Of a stretch of 64,000 nt of DNA, positions 45,201 through 53,446 are shown piece after piece. Made by a program: the position numbers and the translations under genes. Under the pieces are notes generated by a model that ran no database searches, was not told the DNA's origin, and worked only from the letters and a program-made list of their open reading frames with translations. The DNA is from Paenibacillus terrae (GTDB taxonomy: Bacteria > Bacillota > Bacilli > Paenibacillales > Paenibacillaceae), in contig NZ_JTHP01000001.1 of assembly GCF_000943545.1 (NCBI RefSeq), positions 124,001-188,000 of the forward strand, read 5' to 3'. How positions within the stretch are numbered: position 1 is the stretch's first letter; each line of letters begins with the position of its first letter.

Positions 45201-46034
45201 GTGTATATGTTAAAAAGAATGCTGGCGAACAGCATCAAGTATGCCGCGCTTTTGCTGGGTGCGTTCGTCGCACTACTTCCGATTGTCGTGATTTTCTTTG
45301 CTTCCTTGAAAACAAAGGCTGAATATGCGGCTACCAGTCCTCTGACTCCTCCGGACAATTGGTTCAATTGGGCCAACTATGCCAAAGCCTTTGTGAACGG
45401 CAACATGCTGACCGGATTTGTGAACACGGGCTTTATTCTGATCATTTCGATCATCGGCGCGACGTTGACCGGCTCTATGATCGCGTATATTTTGAATCGT
45501 TTTAAATTTAAAGGCAAAAGTCTCATGCTGGGTGCGTTTTTGCTCGCAACCCTCATTCCGGGGGTAACGACACAGGTATCGACATTCCAGATTATCAATA
45601 AGCTGGAACTGTTTAACACGCCTTGGGCAGCCATTTTGCTGTATTTGGGAACCGATATTATTGCGGTGTATATTTTTCTGCAATTTCTGGATTCCATTGC
45701 GGTGGCACTGGACGAATCGGCCATGCTGGATGGTGCCTCCTATCTGACCATCTACTGGCGCATTATTTTGCCCCTGCTCAAGCCCGCCATTGTGACGGTC
45801 ATTATTATCAAAGGGGTTAATATTTACAACGATTTTTACACCCCGTTTCTGTATATGCCGAAAACAAGCCTTCAGGTCATTTCGACGGCGTTGTTCAAGT
45901 TTAAAGGGCCGTATGGCTCGCAATGGGAAGTGATCAGCGCGGGTATAATCATTGCTATTATTCCGACGTTAATTGCATTTTTGGCATTACAAAAATATAT
46001 CTATAACGGATTTGCACAGGGTTCAGTGAAATAG
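45201..46034 (+). CDS. Sugar ABC transporter permease
   Basis: 277 residues from GTG 45201 (AGAGGAGG 8 bases upstream; ATG 45207 is possible). About six TM helices and the loop DESAMLDGASYLTIYWRIIL, then the end YIYNGFAQGSVK typical of MalG-type subunits. Works with the permease at 44313; no ATPase gene nearby, so a shared MsmX-type ATPase is expected. Confidence 0.9.
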   Translation: MYMLKRMLANSIKYAALLLGAFVALLPIVVIFFASLKTKAEYAATSPLTPPDNWFNWANYAKAFVNGNMLTGFVNTGFILIISIIGATLTGSMIAYILNRFKFKGKSLMLGAFLLATLIPGVTTQVSTFQIINKLELFNTPWAAILLYLGTDIIAVYIFLQFLDSIAVALDESAMLDGASYLTIYWRIILPLLKPAIVTVIIIKGVNIYNDFYTPFLYMPKTSLQVISTALFKFKGPYGSQWEVISAGIIIAIIPTLIAFLALQKYIYNGFAQGSVK

Positions 46035-46079
46035 AAAAAACGATAAAATCAAGTGTCTCGGTGAGAGGAGAGCATATGT

Positions 46080-47129
46080 ATGAGTAAATTGAATGTGGAT
46101 TTGGATGCAGGTAACGTACGAATTGTGGGAGACAGTCTGCCGGAAATGCCGTGGCAAGATAAGCCTGAAGGCAGTGAGGCTCCGGTATGGAGACATACTG
46201 AGAATCCGGTCATTGGGCGGAATCCGGTGCCGGGCATTGCCCGTATTTTCAACAGTGCAGTAGCTCCGTATGAGGGGCGGTTTGTGGGGGTGTTTCGGGC
46301 GGAAACGATTAATGGACGCCCGCATTTGCATCTGGGCTGGAGTGACGATGGGTTGGCTTGGGACATTGAAACGGAACGTTTGCATTTGGTCGATGAGGAA
46401 GGAAATGATTACCAACCCAATTATGCCTACGATCCGCGTCTGGTCCGAGTGGAGGACACGTATTATATCATCTGGTGTACAGATTTTTACGGTGCGGCGT
46501 TGGGTATGGCGCAAACGAAGGATTTTAAAAGCTTTGTGCGATTGGAAAATCCGTTCCTGCCGTTTAACCGCAACGGTGTGCTATTACCTCGTAAGCTAAA
46601 CGGAAACTATGTGTTGCTATCCCGTCCGAGCGACAGCGGTCATACGCCGTTCGGCGATATTTTTCTCAGTGAAAGCCCGGATCTGGTGTATTGGGGCAAG
46701 CATCGTCATGTGATGAGCAAGGGCGGACAGGGCTGGTGGCAATCGGTGAAGATTGGCGGCGGGCCAGCTCCGATTGAGACGACCGATGGCTGGTTGATGT
46801 TCTACCACGGGGTGACGGGCACGTGTAATGGGCTGGTATACAGCATGGGAGTAGCCGTTCTTGACCTGGATGATCCATCTAAGGTTAAATATCGTTCCTC
46901 CAATTTCGTGCTGACCCCAGAGGAATGGTACGAGGAGCGGGGCTTTGTGCCGAATGTGGTATTCCCGTGTGCTACGCTGCATGATGCGGACACCGGACGG
47001 ATTGCAATTTACTATGGAGCCGCCGATACGTATGTAGGTGTCGCATACACGACAGTATCCGACATTATGAAGTATGTCATCGCAACGGATGAAGTGGTCG
47101 CAGACGACCATGAGTCGGGCCGGATGTAG
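46080..47129 (+). CDS. GH130 beta-1,4-mannooligosaccharide phosphorylase
   Basis: 349 residues. Phosphorolyses beta-1,4-mannooligosaccharides from the non-reducing end to mannose-1-phosphate. Motifs: NPVIGRNPVPGIARIFNSAV, YAYDPRLVRVEDTYYIIWCT, GGGPAPIETTDGWLMFYHGV, and YYGAADTYVGVAYT at the end. Shorter than the GH130 at 40229 and without the N-terminal extension, in line with GH130_2. Cytoplasmic; complements the mannosylglucose phosphorylase. Confidence 0.88.
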   Translation: MSKLNVDLDAGNVRIVGDSLPEMPWQDKPEGSEAPVWRHTENPVIGRNPVPGIARIFNSAVAPYEGRFVGVFRAETINGRPHLHLGWSDDGLAWDIETERLHLVDEEGNDYQPNYAYDPRLVRVEDTYYIIWCTDFYGAALGMAQTKDFKSFVRLENPFLPFNRNGVLLPRKLNGNYVLLSRPSDSGHTPFGDIFLSESPDLVYWGKHRHVMSKGGQGWWQSVKIGGGPAPIETTDGWLMFYHGVTGTCNGLVYSMGVAVLDLDDPSKVKYRSSNFVLTPEEWYEERGFVPNVVFPCATLHDADTGRIAIYYGAADTYVGVAYTTVSDIMKYVIATDEVVADDHESGRM

Positions 47130-47141
47130 GAGGGAACTTGA

Positions 47142-48101
47142 ATGCCGGAGGATATGTCTTTACAGCAATTGCAGTCGTATACGGGCAGTAGTCCGAAGCC
47201 GCCGGATTTTGATGCGTACTGGGAACGGGCGCTACAGGAGATGGAGCGGCAGCCGCTGGATTATACGCTGGAGCCAGCCGATTTTGTCTCTCCGCTGGTG
47301 GAGTGCTTTCATCTGTATTTTACAGGAGTAGGCGGAGCGAAGGTTCATGGAAAGCTCGTCCGACCCAAGCATTTTACAGAAAAAGGTCCGGCTTTGGCGA
47401 TGTTTCACGGATATTCCTGTGACAGTGGCGACTGGTTCGATAAAGTGAGCTATGCGGCACATGGATTTACCGTGCTGGCTCTGGACTGTCGAGGGCAAGG
47501 CGGTTTGTCTGAGGACAACTTGCAGGTTCAGGGAACGACGATTCGTGGGCATATCATCCGGGGAATCGACGACCCGAACCCGGATCGGCTCTATTACCGC
47601 AATGTATTTCTGGATACGGTACAGACGGTGCGCATTCTGATGTCGATGGAGCAGGTAGACCCCGATCAAATCGGCGCATTCGGCTGCTCCCAAGGGGGAG
47701 CATTGACAGTTGCTTGCGCAGCATTGGAGCCACGTGTACGTGTAGCGGTTCCGGTATATCCGTTCCTGTCGGACTATAAAAGAGCCTGGGCGCTGGATGC
47801 CACCACGTCTGCATATGAGGAGCTGGTGTATTATTTTCGCTGGTTCGATCCGAACCATGTGCGCGAGGAAGAGTTATTTCACCGACTAGGCTACATCGAC
47901 ATTCAACATTTGGCAGATCGTATTTGTGGTCGGGTGCTATTTGTGACGGGGCTGTCGGATACGGTTTGCCCGCCTTCCACGCAGTATGCGGTGTACAATA
48001 AAATCGTATCGGACAAGGAAATGCTCCTGTATCACGAATACGGCCATGAATACTTACCGTATCTATCGGATCGTGCTATGAGTGAATTTTTACAGCTTTA
48101 A
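47142..48101 (+). CDS. Acetyl esterase, CE7 (acetylxylan esterase/cephalosporin-C deacetylase type)
   Basis: 319 residues, alpha/beta hydrolase. CE7 signs: RGQGG, GCSQGG with the nucleophile Ser (about 183), catalytic Asp in GLSDTVCPP and His in EYGHEYLP. Removes acetyl groups from imported oligosaccharides; in this operon probably acetylated (gluco)mannan fragments. No signal peptide. Follows GH130 by 12 bases; GGAGGG upstream. Confidence 0.9.
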   Translation: MPEDMSLQQLQSYTGSSPKPPDFDAYWERALQEMERQPLDYTLEPADFVSPLVECFHLYFTGVGGAKVHGKLVRPKHFTEKGPALAMFHGYSCDSGDWFDKVSYAAHGFTVLALDCRGQGGLSEDNLQVQGTTIRGHIIRGIDDPNPDRLYYRNVFLDTVQTVRILMSMEQVDPDQIGAFGCSQGGALTVACAALEPRVRVAVPVYPFLSDYKRAWALDATTSAYEELVYYFRWFDPNHVREEELFHRLGYIDIQHLADRICGRVLFVTGLSDTVCPPSTQYAVYNKIVSDKEMLLYHEYGHEYLPYLSDRAMSEFLQL

Positions 48102-48176
48102 GGGGTTGAACTTCGGGTTAGGCTCCTTTATAGTAATGTCTATAACCTTCGTGATGCGTGATCAATGAATGTCCCA

Positions 48177-48241
48177 TTTGTATAACCTCAATAATATGGT
48201 TTGAGGGTCTCTACCAGGAACCGATAAATCCTGATTACAAA
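48177..48241 (+). promoter_or_regulatory. Adenine-sensing purine riboswitch
   Basis: P1 TTTGTA/TACAAA, P2 CCTCAA/TTGAGG with the loop ATAATATGG, P3 CAGGA/TCCTG with GGAACCG-type loop, and conserved TCTAC. The J3/1 base that pairs with ligand is T (48235, in GATTAC), which selects adenine rather than guanine. It lies ahead of a PbuE-like pump, as in B. subtilis. Confidence 0.93.
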
Positions 48242-48283
48242 AAATGTGCGTCTTGTACATTTCTTGTGGTCAGGATTTTTTTG
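48226..48283 (+). terminator. Riboswitch-controlled terminator
   Basis: AAATCCTGA (the 3' arm of P3) pairs with TCAGGATTT followed by seven T. Ligand binding would hold P3 and prevent this stem, so adenine should switch the gene on. Confidence 0.85.
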
Positions 48284-48325
48284 CGTATATCGAGGGATTT
48301 ACATGATAGCAAAGGAGCTTATGTA

Positions 48326-49504
48326 ATGAACTTTAAAGTAGTTATCTTAACGATTGCGACCTTTACGGTCGGGCTGGTGGAGTTAATTATCGGTGGCGTT
48401 CTGCCCCAGATTGCGCAGGATTTGAATGTCTCCGTAAGCACGGCGGGACAGCTTATTATGATCTACGCGCTTGTCTATGCTATCGCCGGGCCGACTTTAT
48501 TGGCGCTGACCGCCAGAATTGAACGAAAACGACTGTATTTATGGTCGATGTTTATTTTTATTCTGGGAAGCCTCTTGGCCTTCTGGAGTCCGAATTATGC
48601 GGTCTTATTTATATCCCGTATCGTTACCGCCGCAAGTGGATCGCTGATTGTGACGCTATCGCTGACGATTGCCGTCAAAGTGGTGTCCAAGGCTTATCAG
48701 GCCCGGGTTCTCGGTGTGATCTCCATGGGGGTTAGCTCGTCCATCGTGCTTGGTATTCCAGCCGGGGTGCTGATTGGAAATGCATTTGGCTGGCGGGTGC
48801 TGTTCCTGATTATCGCCGTGTTGACGGTAGTTGCTATGATCGTCATGAACTTGTTTATGGAGCGGATTCCGACGGAACATGTCGTGCCGATGCGCGAGCA
48901 ACTGAAATCCTTGAAAAATGTGAAGGTGATTAGTGCGCATCTGGTGACTACGCTAACGTTGGCGGGTCATTACACACTGTACGCGTATTTCACTCCATTT
49001 ATGGAGAATATGATGGGTTTGAACGCATCGTGGATTAGTATCGCCTATTTTGTATTTGGACTTTCGGCTGTTGGGGGCGGTTTTATTGGCGGCTCTTTGG
49101 CGGATCGGTTTGGCACAGCGAAGAGTATTTTGATCATTGTGGGCGTATTTATCGCCGTGATGTTCTTGCTGCCATTCTCGGTTCACTCGATGTATGTATT
49201 TGCGCCGTTGCTGATCATCTGGGGAATATTGAGCTGGGCCTTGTCCCCGCCGATGCAGAGCTATCTCATCGAAAATGCCCCCGAATCAGGCAGTATTCAG
49301 CAAAGCTTCAATTTCTCCGCTCTCCAGATCGGGATTGCCCTCGGCTCAGCCTTGGGCGGTGCGGTAATTGAGAATAGTGAATCAGTTGCCACGAATGCAT
49401 GGGTAGGCGGGGCTTTTGTGATTGTTGCTTTTGTATGCGGCGTATTTTCGATTACGAGAAGCGGAGCATCGCAAACAGTTAGTGGGCATTCCCCCCTTTT
49501 ATAA
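48326..49504 (+). CDS. pbuE: MFS purine efflux pump, PbuE-like
   Basis: 392 residues, 12 TM helices, drug:H+ antiporter-like MFS start MNFKVVILTIATFTVGLVEL; conserved GFIGGSLADRFG loop between helices 6 and 7-8 region. Exports hypoxanthine/adenine when intracellular purines are high. ATG 48326 has AAAGGAG at 8 bases; the frame is open further upstream only because the riboswitch is stop-poor. The adenine riboswitch makes the PbuE assignment much firmer than sequence alone. Confidence 0.9.
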   Translation: MNFKVVILTIATFTVGLVELIIGGVLPQIAQDLNVSVSTAGQLIMIYALVYAIAGPTLLALTARIERKRLYLWSMFIFILGSLLAFWSPNYAVLFISRIVTAASGSLIVTLSLTIAVKVVSKAYQARVLGVISMGVSSSIVLGIPAGVLIGNAFGWRVLFLIIAVLTVVAMIVMNLFMERIPTEHVVPMREQLKSLKNVKVISAHLVTTLTLAGHYTLYAYFTPFMENMMGLNASWISIAYFVFGLSAVGGGFIGGSLADRFGTAKSILIIVGVFIAVMFLLPFSVHSMYVFAPLLIIWGILSWALSPPMQSYLIENAPESGSIQQSFNFSALQIGIALGSALGGAVIENSESVATNAWVGGAFVIVAFVCGVFSITRSGASQTVSGHSPLL

Positions 49505-49516
49505 GGCGAGAAAATA

Positions 49517-49525
49517 TGCTATACT
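49517..49525 (+). promoter_or_regulatory. Extended -10 promoter for the ABC-F leader
   Basis: TGCTATACT (TGn plus TATACT) 13 bases after the pbuE stop, about 32 bases before the leader ORF. Confidence 0.5.
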
Positions 49526-49556
49526 ACACACAATTATGAAGAAGGAGGTGAGGTAG

Positions 49557-49700
49557 GTGAATCACGAGATGCTGAACAACCGTATTAGCCAGCTGCCGAT
49601 TGCTATGGCTGGCATTGTGCATGCTTTTCCATTCAACGGGAGAAGTCTGTCCAATTTTAATCATACGGTTGTAAACATCGCGAGAAGACGCCTACCTTAA
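49557..49700 (+). CDS. Short leader ORF upstream of the ABC-F gene (47 aa)
   Basis: GTG start behind AAGGAGGTGAGGTAG, the strongest Shine-Dalgarno in the area. Encodes MNHEMLNNRISQLPIAMAGI then VHAFPFNGRSLSN and a basic end VVNIARRRLP. No known family. Followed at 25 bases by a terminator and then by the ABC-F gene; this is the layout of an attenuation leader in which ribosome stalling would prevent termination. Confidence 0.55.
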   Translation: MNHEMLNNRISQLPIAMAGIVHAFPFNGRSLSNFNHTVVNIARRRLP

Positions 49701-49724
49701 CTCGAACGGATTGCTGTATCATCC

Positions 49725-49761
49725 AAAGAGTCGCGGGCTACTAGCTCCTGCGGCTCTTTTT
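49725..49761 (+). terminator. Terminator/attenuator before the ABC-F gene
   Basis: AAAGAGtCGCgGG with CCtGCGgCTCTTT, then T residues; 46 bases before the ABC-F start. Confidence 0.75.
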
Positions 49762-49806
49762 GTGTTGCGCGGGTAAGGGTCTTCCTAAATAAAGGAGAGC
49801 CTAGAC

Positions 49807-51909
49807 ATGTATATTGTGAACGGTCAACAATTGAAAAAATACCACGGTGCCAATCTGATTCTGGACGGTGCATCGTTTGATATTCATACGGGGGAAAAGG
49901 TGGGACTCATCGGTCGCAACGGAAGCGGTAAAACCACCCTGTTACGCCTTATTGCGCGTTTGTCCCGACCGGATGAAGGACAGCTCGTCATCGCCAAGGA
50001 TACGAAAATCGGCTATTTGCCGCAAATCCCGGCGGAGTTTGAACACCTGAGCGTGTATGAAACGCTGGCTTACGCCTATCGTGAGCTGAAGGATTGCCGC
50101 AATCAGATGAGCGAGCTGGAGCGTGAAATGTCCGATCCGGTAGTCGCTGCGGATGCGCATCGTTTGGAGAAGCTGCTGCAATCGTATGCCGCCTTGCAGG
50201 AACGGTTTGAGCGAAGCGGCGGCTATGAAATGGATGCGAATATCGACCAGGTAGCCGACGGGCTGCGTATCCCCAAAGCCATGTATACGCGCAGCTTCGG
50301 TTCGTTGTCCGGCGGGGAGAAAACGAAAATTGCACTCGCGTCCCAGTTGATCGGACACCCGGATCTGTTGCTGCTGGATGAGCCGACCAACCATTTGGAT
50401 TTAAAAGGTCTGGAATGGCTGGAGCAATTTTTGCAAGGCTATATGGGCGCGTGTGTGGTTGTATCCCATGATCGTTATTTTCTGGATCGCGTTGCCGTCA
50501 AGATGATTGAGCTGGAGGATGGCGAGGCGTTTACGTACTATACGAATTACAGTGGCTACGTCAAGGAGAAGGAAGAACGGCTGCTGCTGCAATTCGAGGA
50601 CTACAAGGAACAGCAAAAGCGGATCAAGAAGATGAAAGAGGCCATTCGGCGTTTTGAAGAGTGGGGACGCAATGGGGATAACGAAAAGTTTTTTAAAAAA
50701 GCGAACTCGATCCGTAAGGCATTAGAGCGCATGGAACTGGTGAAGCGGCCTGTACTGGACCCTCAGGGTGCCGAGTTTCACTTAAAGCTGGACGATCGCT
50801 CGGGTCGCAGGGTGCTGCAATTTGAAGAAATCGTCAAAGCCTATGGAGAGCGCCAGATATTAAAAGGGGCTACAGGCAGTCTGGAATTCGGTGAAAAGGT
50901 CGCTCTGCTGGGAGATAACGGTTCGGGAAAAACGACGCTGCTCAAGCTGCTGCTTGGTCAGGAGAGTGCCGATGCAGGCATGGTGCAATGGGGCGCACGC
51001 GTGGAGTATGGATATTTGGCGCAGCAGGAAAGAGAGCGGGACAGTCGTGCGACCGTGCTTGTGTACTTCAAGGAAGAAGCGGGTGTGGAGGAAGGCGAGG
51101 CACGAGGGCTGCTAGCGAAGTATTTGTTCTACGGAGCAGATGTGTTTAAGCCTGTTAGCATGCTGTCCGGTGGAGAATGGTCCCGCTTGCGGCTGGCGTT
51201 GCTGGTCATGAAAAAGCCGAACTTGCTGGTGCTGGATGAGCCGACCAACCATTTGGACATCGACTCACGCGAGGCACTGGAGGAAGCGCTGGACAGCTAC
51301 ACAGGAACCGTGCTGGCGATTTCGCACGACCGTTATTTTGTGAATAAGCTGGCTGGGCGCGTCTGGGAGCTGGAGGACGGAAAGCTGGCCTCTTATCTGG
51401 GCGGCTTCGATGAATACCGGGCGAAGAAGCGGGAGCTGGAACACGCCCGCTTCCTGAGCACAGGAGATGCCGGGGGGCGCACGGCATCCGGAAGCAGAGC
51501 CGCATCAGGTGGCGGCTCAGGCCTGGGCGGGGCTGCATCTGCCAGTGCAGCCAGCAACGGAACGGCTTCGGCTGCGCGGACAGGAGCGCCTGCCGAGGCC
51601 GATGCGAGCCGCACGCGTCCGGGTGCGGCAGGCCGTTTGGACTCGTCCGCCGCAGGTGGCGGGTCGTCCGCTGGCACGGGGGCACGCGGAGCGAAGGCCG
51701 CGAAGCCATCCCGCACGCCCGCCGTATCCAGCGAGCGGCTGGAGCGGGCGATTGCCGCCAAGGAAGCGGAATTGGCGGCGGCGGATGCCGAGCTGGAACA
51801 GCTCGGCGCGAGCGACGACACGATGCGCATGGCGGAGCTGTGGGATGCGCATGAGCGACTGCAAGCGGAGCTGGACACGCTGCTCGGCGAGTGGATTGAA
51901 CTGGCGTAG
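49807..51909 (+). CDS. ABC-F family ribosome-associated ATPase
   Basis: 700 residues, two ABC domains with no TM helices: Walker A GRNGSGKTT (about 40) and GDNGSGKTT (about 370), signatures SLSGGEKTK and MLSGGEWSR, Walker B LLLLDEPTNHLD and LLVLDEPTNHLD, and a charged interdomain linker (about 250-320) that reaches the ribosomal peptidyl-transferase centre in this class. A long Ala/Gly/Ser linker (about 555-645) and a C-terminal coiled coil follow. It resembles Bacillus YdiF-type housekeeping members; antibiotic protection is possible given the attenuator. Confidence 0.9.
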   Translation: MYIVNGQQLKKYHGANLILDGASFDIHTGEKVGLIGRNGSGKTTLLRLIARLSRPDEGQLVIAKDTKIGYLPQIPAEFEHLSVYETLAYAYRELKDCRNQMSELEREMSDPVVAADAHRLEKLLQSYAALQERFERSGGYEMDANIDQVADGLRIPKAMYTRSFGSLSGGEKTKIALASQLIGHPDLLLLDEPTNHLDLKGLEWLEQFLQGYMGACVVVSHDRYFLDRVAVKMIELEDGEAFTYYTNYSGYVKEKEERLLLQFEDYKEQQKRIKKMKEAIRRFEEWGRNGDNEKFFKKANSIRKALERMELVKRPVLDPQGAEFHLKLDDRSGRRVLQFEEIVKAYGERQILKGATGSLEFGEKVALLGDNGSGKTTLLKLLLGQESADAGMVQWGARVEYGYLAQQERERDSRATVLVYFKEEAGVEEGEARGLLAKYLFYGADVFKPVSMLSGGEWSRLRLALLVMKKPNLLVLDEPTNHLDIDSREALEEALDSYTGTVLAISHDRYFVNKLAGRVWELEDGKLASYLGGFDEYRAKKRELEHARFLSTGDAGGRTASGSRAASGGGSGLGGAASASAASNGTASAARTGAPAEADASRTRPGAAGRLDSSAAGGGSSAGTGARGAKAAKPSRTPAVSSERLERAIAAKEAELAAADAELEQLGASDDTMRMAELWDAHERLQAELDTLLGEWIELA

Positions 51910-51971
51910 GTGGCGGGATGGTCACTGGATGAGCATTGCTAGAGCAACAAAGGTATAATTTTATACAAAGC

Positions 51972-52006
51972 ATAGCCCTGAGGTAGAACGTTCGCCGCAG
52001 GGCTAT
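51972..52006 (+). terminator. Terminator after the ABC-F gene
   Basis: ATAGCCCTG / CAGGGCTAT, 9 bp, weak T run. Confidence 0.65.
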
Positions 52007-52371
52007 TTGGGTACGGTTTATAGAAACAGCGAATGATAATTAATAGCCATATATTAATATAAATGAATATTTATAAATTATATTCATGCATTTGGTATAT
52101 ACCTTTTTCATTTTGCAACATGTGATATTCTTGTGTCTATAGAGATATTATACAACCTTGTTAAAAGAAGTTTTGGTTGCCAACAAAGAACATACATATA
52201 AATTGTCCACGTAGTATATGGCAATATTTCGAGTGGGTGACGATCTGGTCGGGGTGTTGTTCATATAAATCCTTCTTTACGTTGTAAAGAAGGAAAATCA
52301 TTCGACGGGCGAATTTTTGGCAGCTCGTTGAAAATGAAAGGTACGACTAAAAACGAAAGGGGGAGAATGCA
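52007..52371. other. AT-rich leader region of the lantibiotic operon
   Basis: No gene. No clear promoter could be chosen among several AT-rich candidates (for example TTGCAA at 52123). Near the gene is a perfect 10-bp hairpin CCTTCTTTAC/GTAAAGAAGG (52270-52292), and then TTCG/CGAA flanked by A/T arms (52293-52318), suggesting a structured 5' UTR. Confidence 0.45.
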
Positions 52372-52548
52372 ATGGCTAACAATTTATTTGATCTGGATGT
52401 TCAAGTAAACAAATCTCAAGGTTCTGTGGAACCTCAAGTATTGAGCATTGTGGCATGTTCTAGCGGATGCGGTAGCGGCAAAACAGCTGCCAGTTGTGTT
52501 GCAACCTGCGGAAACAAATGCTTTACCAACGTTGGTTCACTTTGTTAA
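52372..52548 (+). CDS. lanA: Class I lantibiotic precursor, paenicidin type
   Basis: 58 residues. Leader MANNLFDLDVQVNKSQGSVE-PQ carries FDLD, the FNLD-like box recognised by LanB/LanC; cleavage is expected after PQ. The 36-residue core begins VLSIVACSSGCGSGKTAASC and has 6 Cys and 9 Ser/Thr, enough for up to six (methyl)lanthionine rings with A/B rings like nisin/subtilin. From memory it equals or nearly equals paenicidin B/A of P. terrae/P. polymyxa. AAGGGGGAG precedes the ATG. Confidence 0.95.
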   Translation: MANNLFDLDVQVNKSQGSVEPQVLSIVACSSGCGSGKTAASCVATCGNKCFTNVGSLC

Positions 52549-52605
52549 TCCAAGTGTTGCCTTTATAAAATAATGAATGGCTATTGTATATTAATAATCA
52601 AGCAA

Positions 52606-52637
52606 AAGAAGAAGGGACCTAGAAATCCCTTCTTCTT
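52606..52637 (+). terminator. Strong stem-loop between lanA and the biosynthesis genes
   Basis: AAGAAGAAGGGA / TCCCTTCTTCTT, 12 bp perfect, short loop, followed by a pyrimidine run rather than pure T. Likely a partial terminator/stabiliser giving far more precursor mRNA than enzyme mRNA. Confidence 0.75.
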
Positions 52638-52717
52638 CCTTGAAAAAAACATGGATTTTTCAGCTGTGAAACGGTTGGAAACATCCTTTATATCGGTTTG
52701 GTAATGGAGGAAAACAT

Positions 52718-53446
52718 ATGTCTGATGCCTTATTGGAAGTCCAGCAGGTAACCAAAAAAATGGGGAAACGAGATTTGTTAAATAACATTTCCTTCGAGCT
52801 TGAAAGAGGGAAGATATATGGTTTCATCGGACCGAATGGAGCCGGGAAAACGACGATGATGCGGATTATGACAGGACTCATGCAGCCAACTAGCGGCTTT
52901 GTAAGGATTGCCTCTTACGATGTGCAGACGGACCGGGAAAAGGCGTTGTCTAAAGTAGGCGCTATCATTGAATCCCCGGTCTTTTTTGATTATATGACAG
53001 GCAGACAGGTATTGCGTAATTTGTCTCGGCTGCACATGGAAATTAAATCTTCGGATCGGGAGAATCATATTGAGGAGCTACTAAAAAGGGTGGGGCTGGA
53101 ATCGCGGGGAGATGACAAGGTCAAAGCTTATTCTCTGGGGATGAAGCAGCGGCTCGGTATTGCCCAATCTATGCTGGGTAGCCCGGAGCTCCTTCTGCTT
53201 GATGAGCCATCCAATGGTCTTGATCCTATGGGAATGCGAGAGCTGAGAGATATTATTCTTCGTTTGCGCGATTCAGCGAATTATGCTTTTTTTATCTCCA
53301 GTCATCTGCTGGATGAATTGCAGCAAATGTGTGACGAGCTGATTGTCATCAAAGAGGGAACGCTAGTTTGGAAGGGGCCTGCTGATCAACTGGTTGAGGA
53401 AGGTCAACGGCTAGAGGATGCCTTTATAGGGCTTATGGGACTATGA
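52718..53446 (+). CDS. lanF: Lantibiotic immunity ABC transporter ATPase
   Basis: 242 residues: Walker A GPNGAGKTTMM, signature YSLGMKQRLGIAQ, Walker B LLLLDEPSNGLDP, and the H loop SSHLLDELQQ. Powers expulsion of mature lantibiotic from the producer membrane together with the two permeases. Overlaps lanE by 4 bases. Confidence 0.93.
   Translation: MSDALLEVQQVTKKMGKRDLLNNISFELERGKIYGFIGPNGAGKTTMMRIMTGLMQPTSGFVRIASYDVQTDREKALSKVGAIIESPVFFDYMTGRQVLRNLSRLHMEIKSSDRENHIEELLKRVGLESRGDDKVKAYSLGMKQRLGIAQSMLGSPELLLLDEPSNGLDPMGMRELRDIILRLRDSANYAFFISSHLLDELQQMCDELIVIKEGTLVWKGPADQLVEEGQRLEDAFIGLMGL

Noticed and set aside
44313-46034. A genuine 573-residue fused permease
   Set aside because: The normal end of the first permease and the RBS/start of the second are both present in the sequence; the fusion comes from one inserted base.
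48158-48325. N-terminal extension of the PbuE-like pump
   Set aside because: That stretch is the adenine riboswitch and terminator; the real start is behind AAAGGAG.
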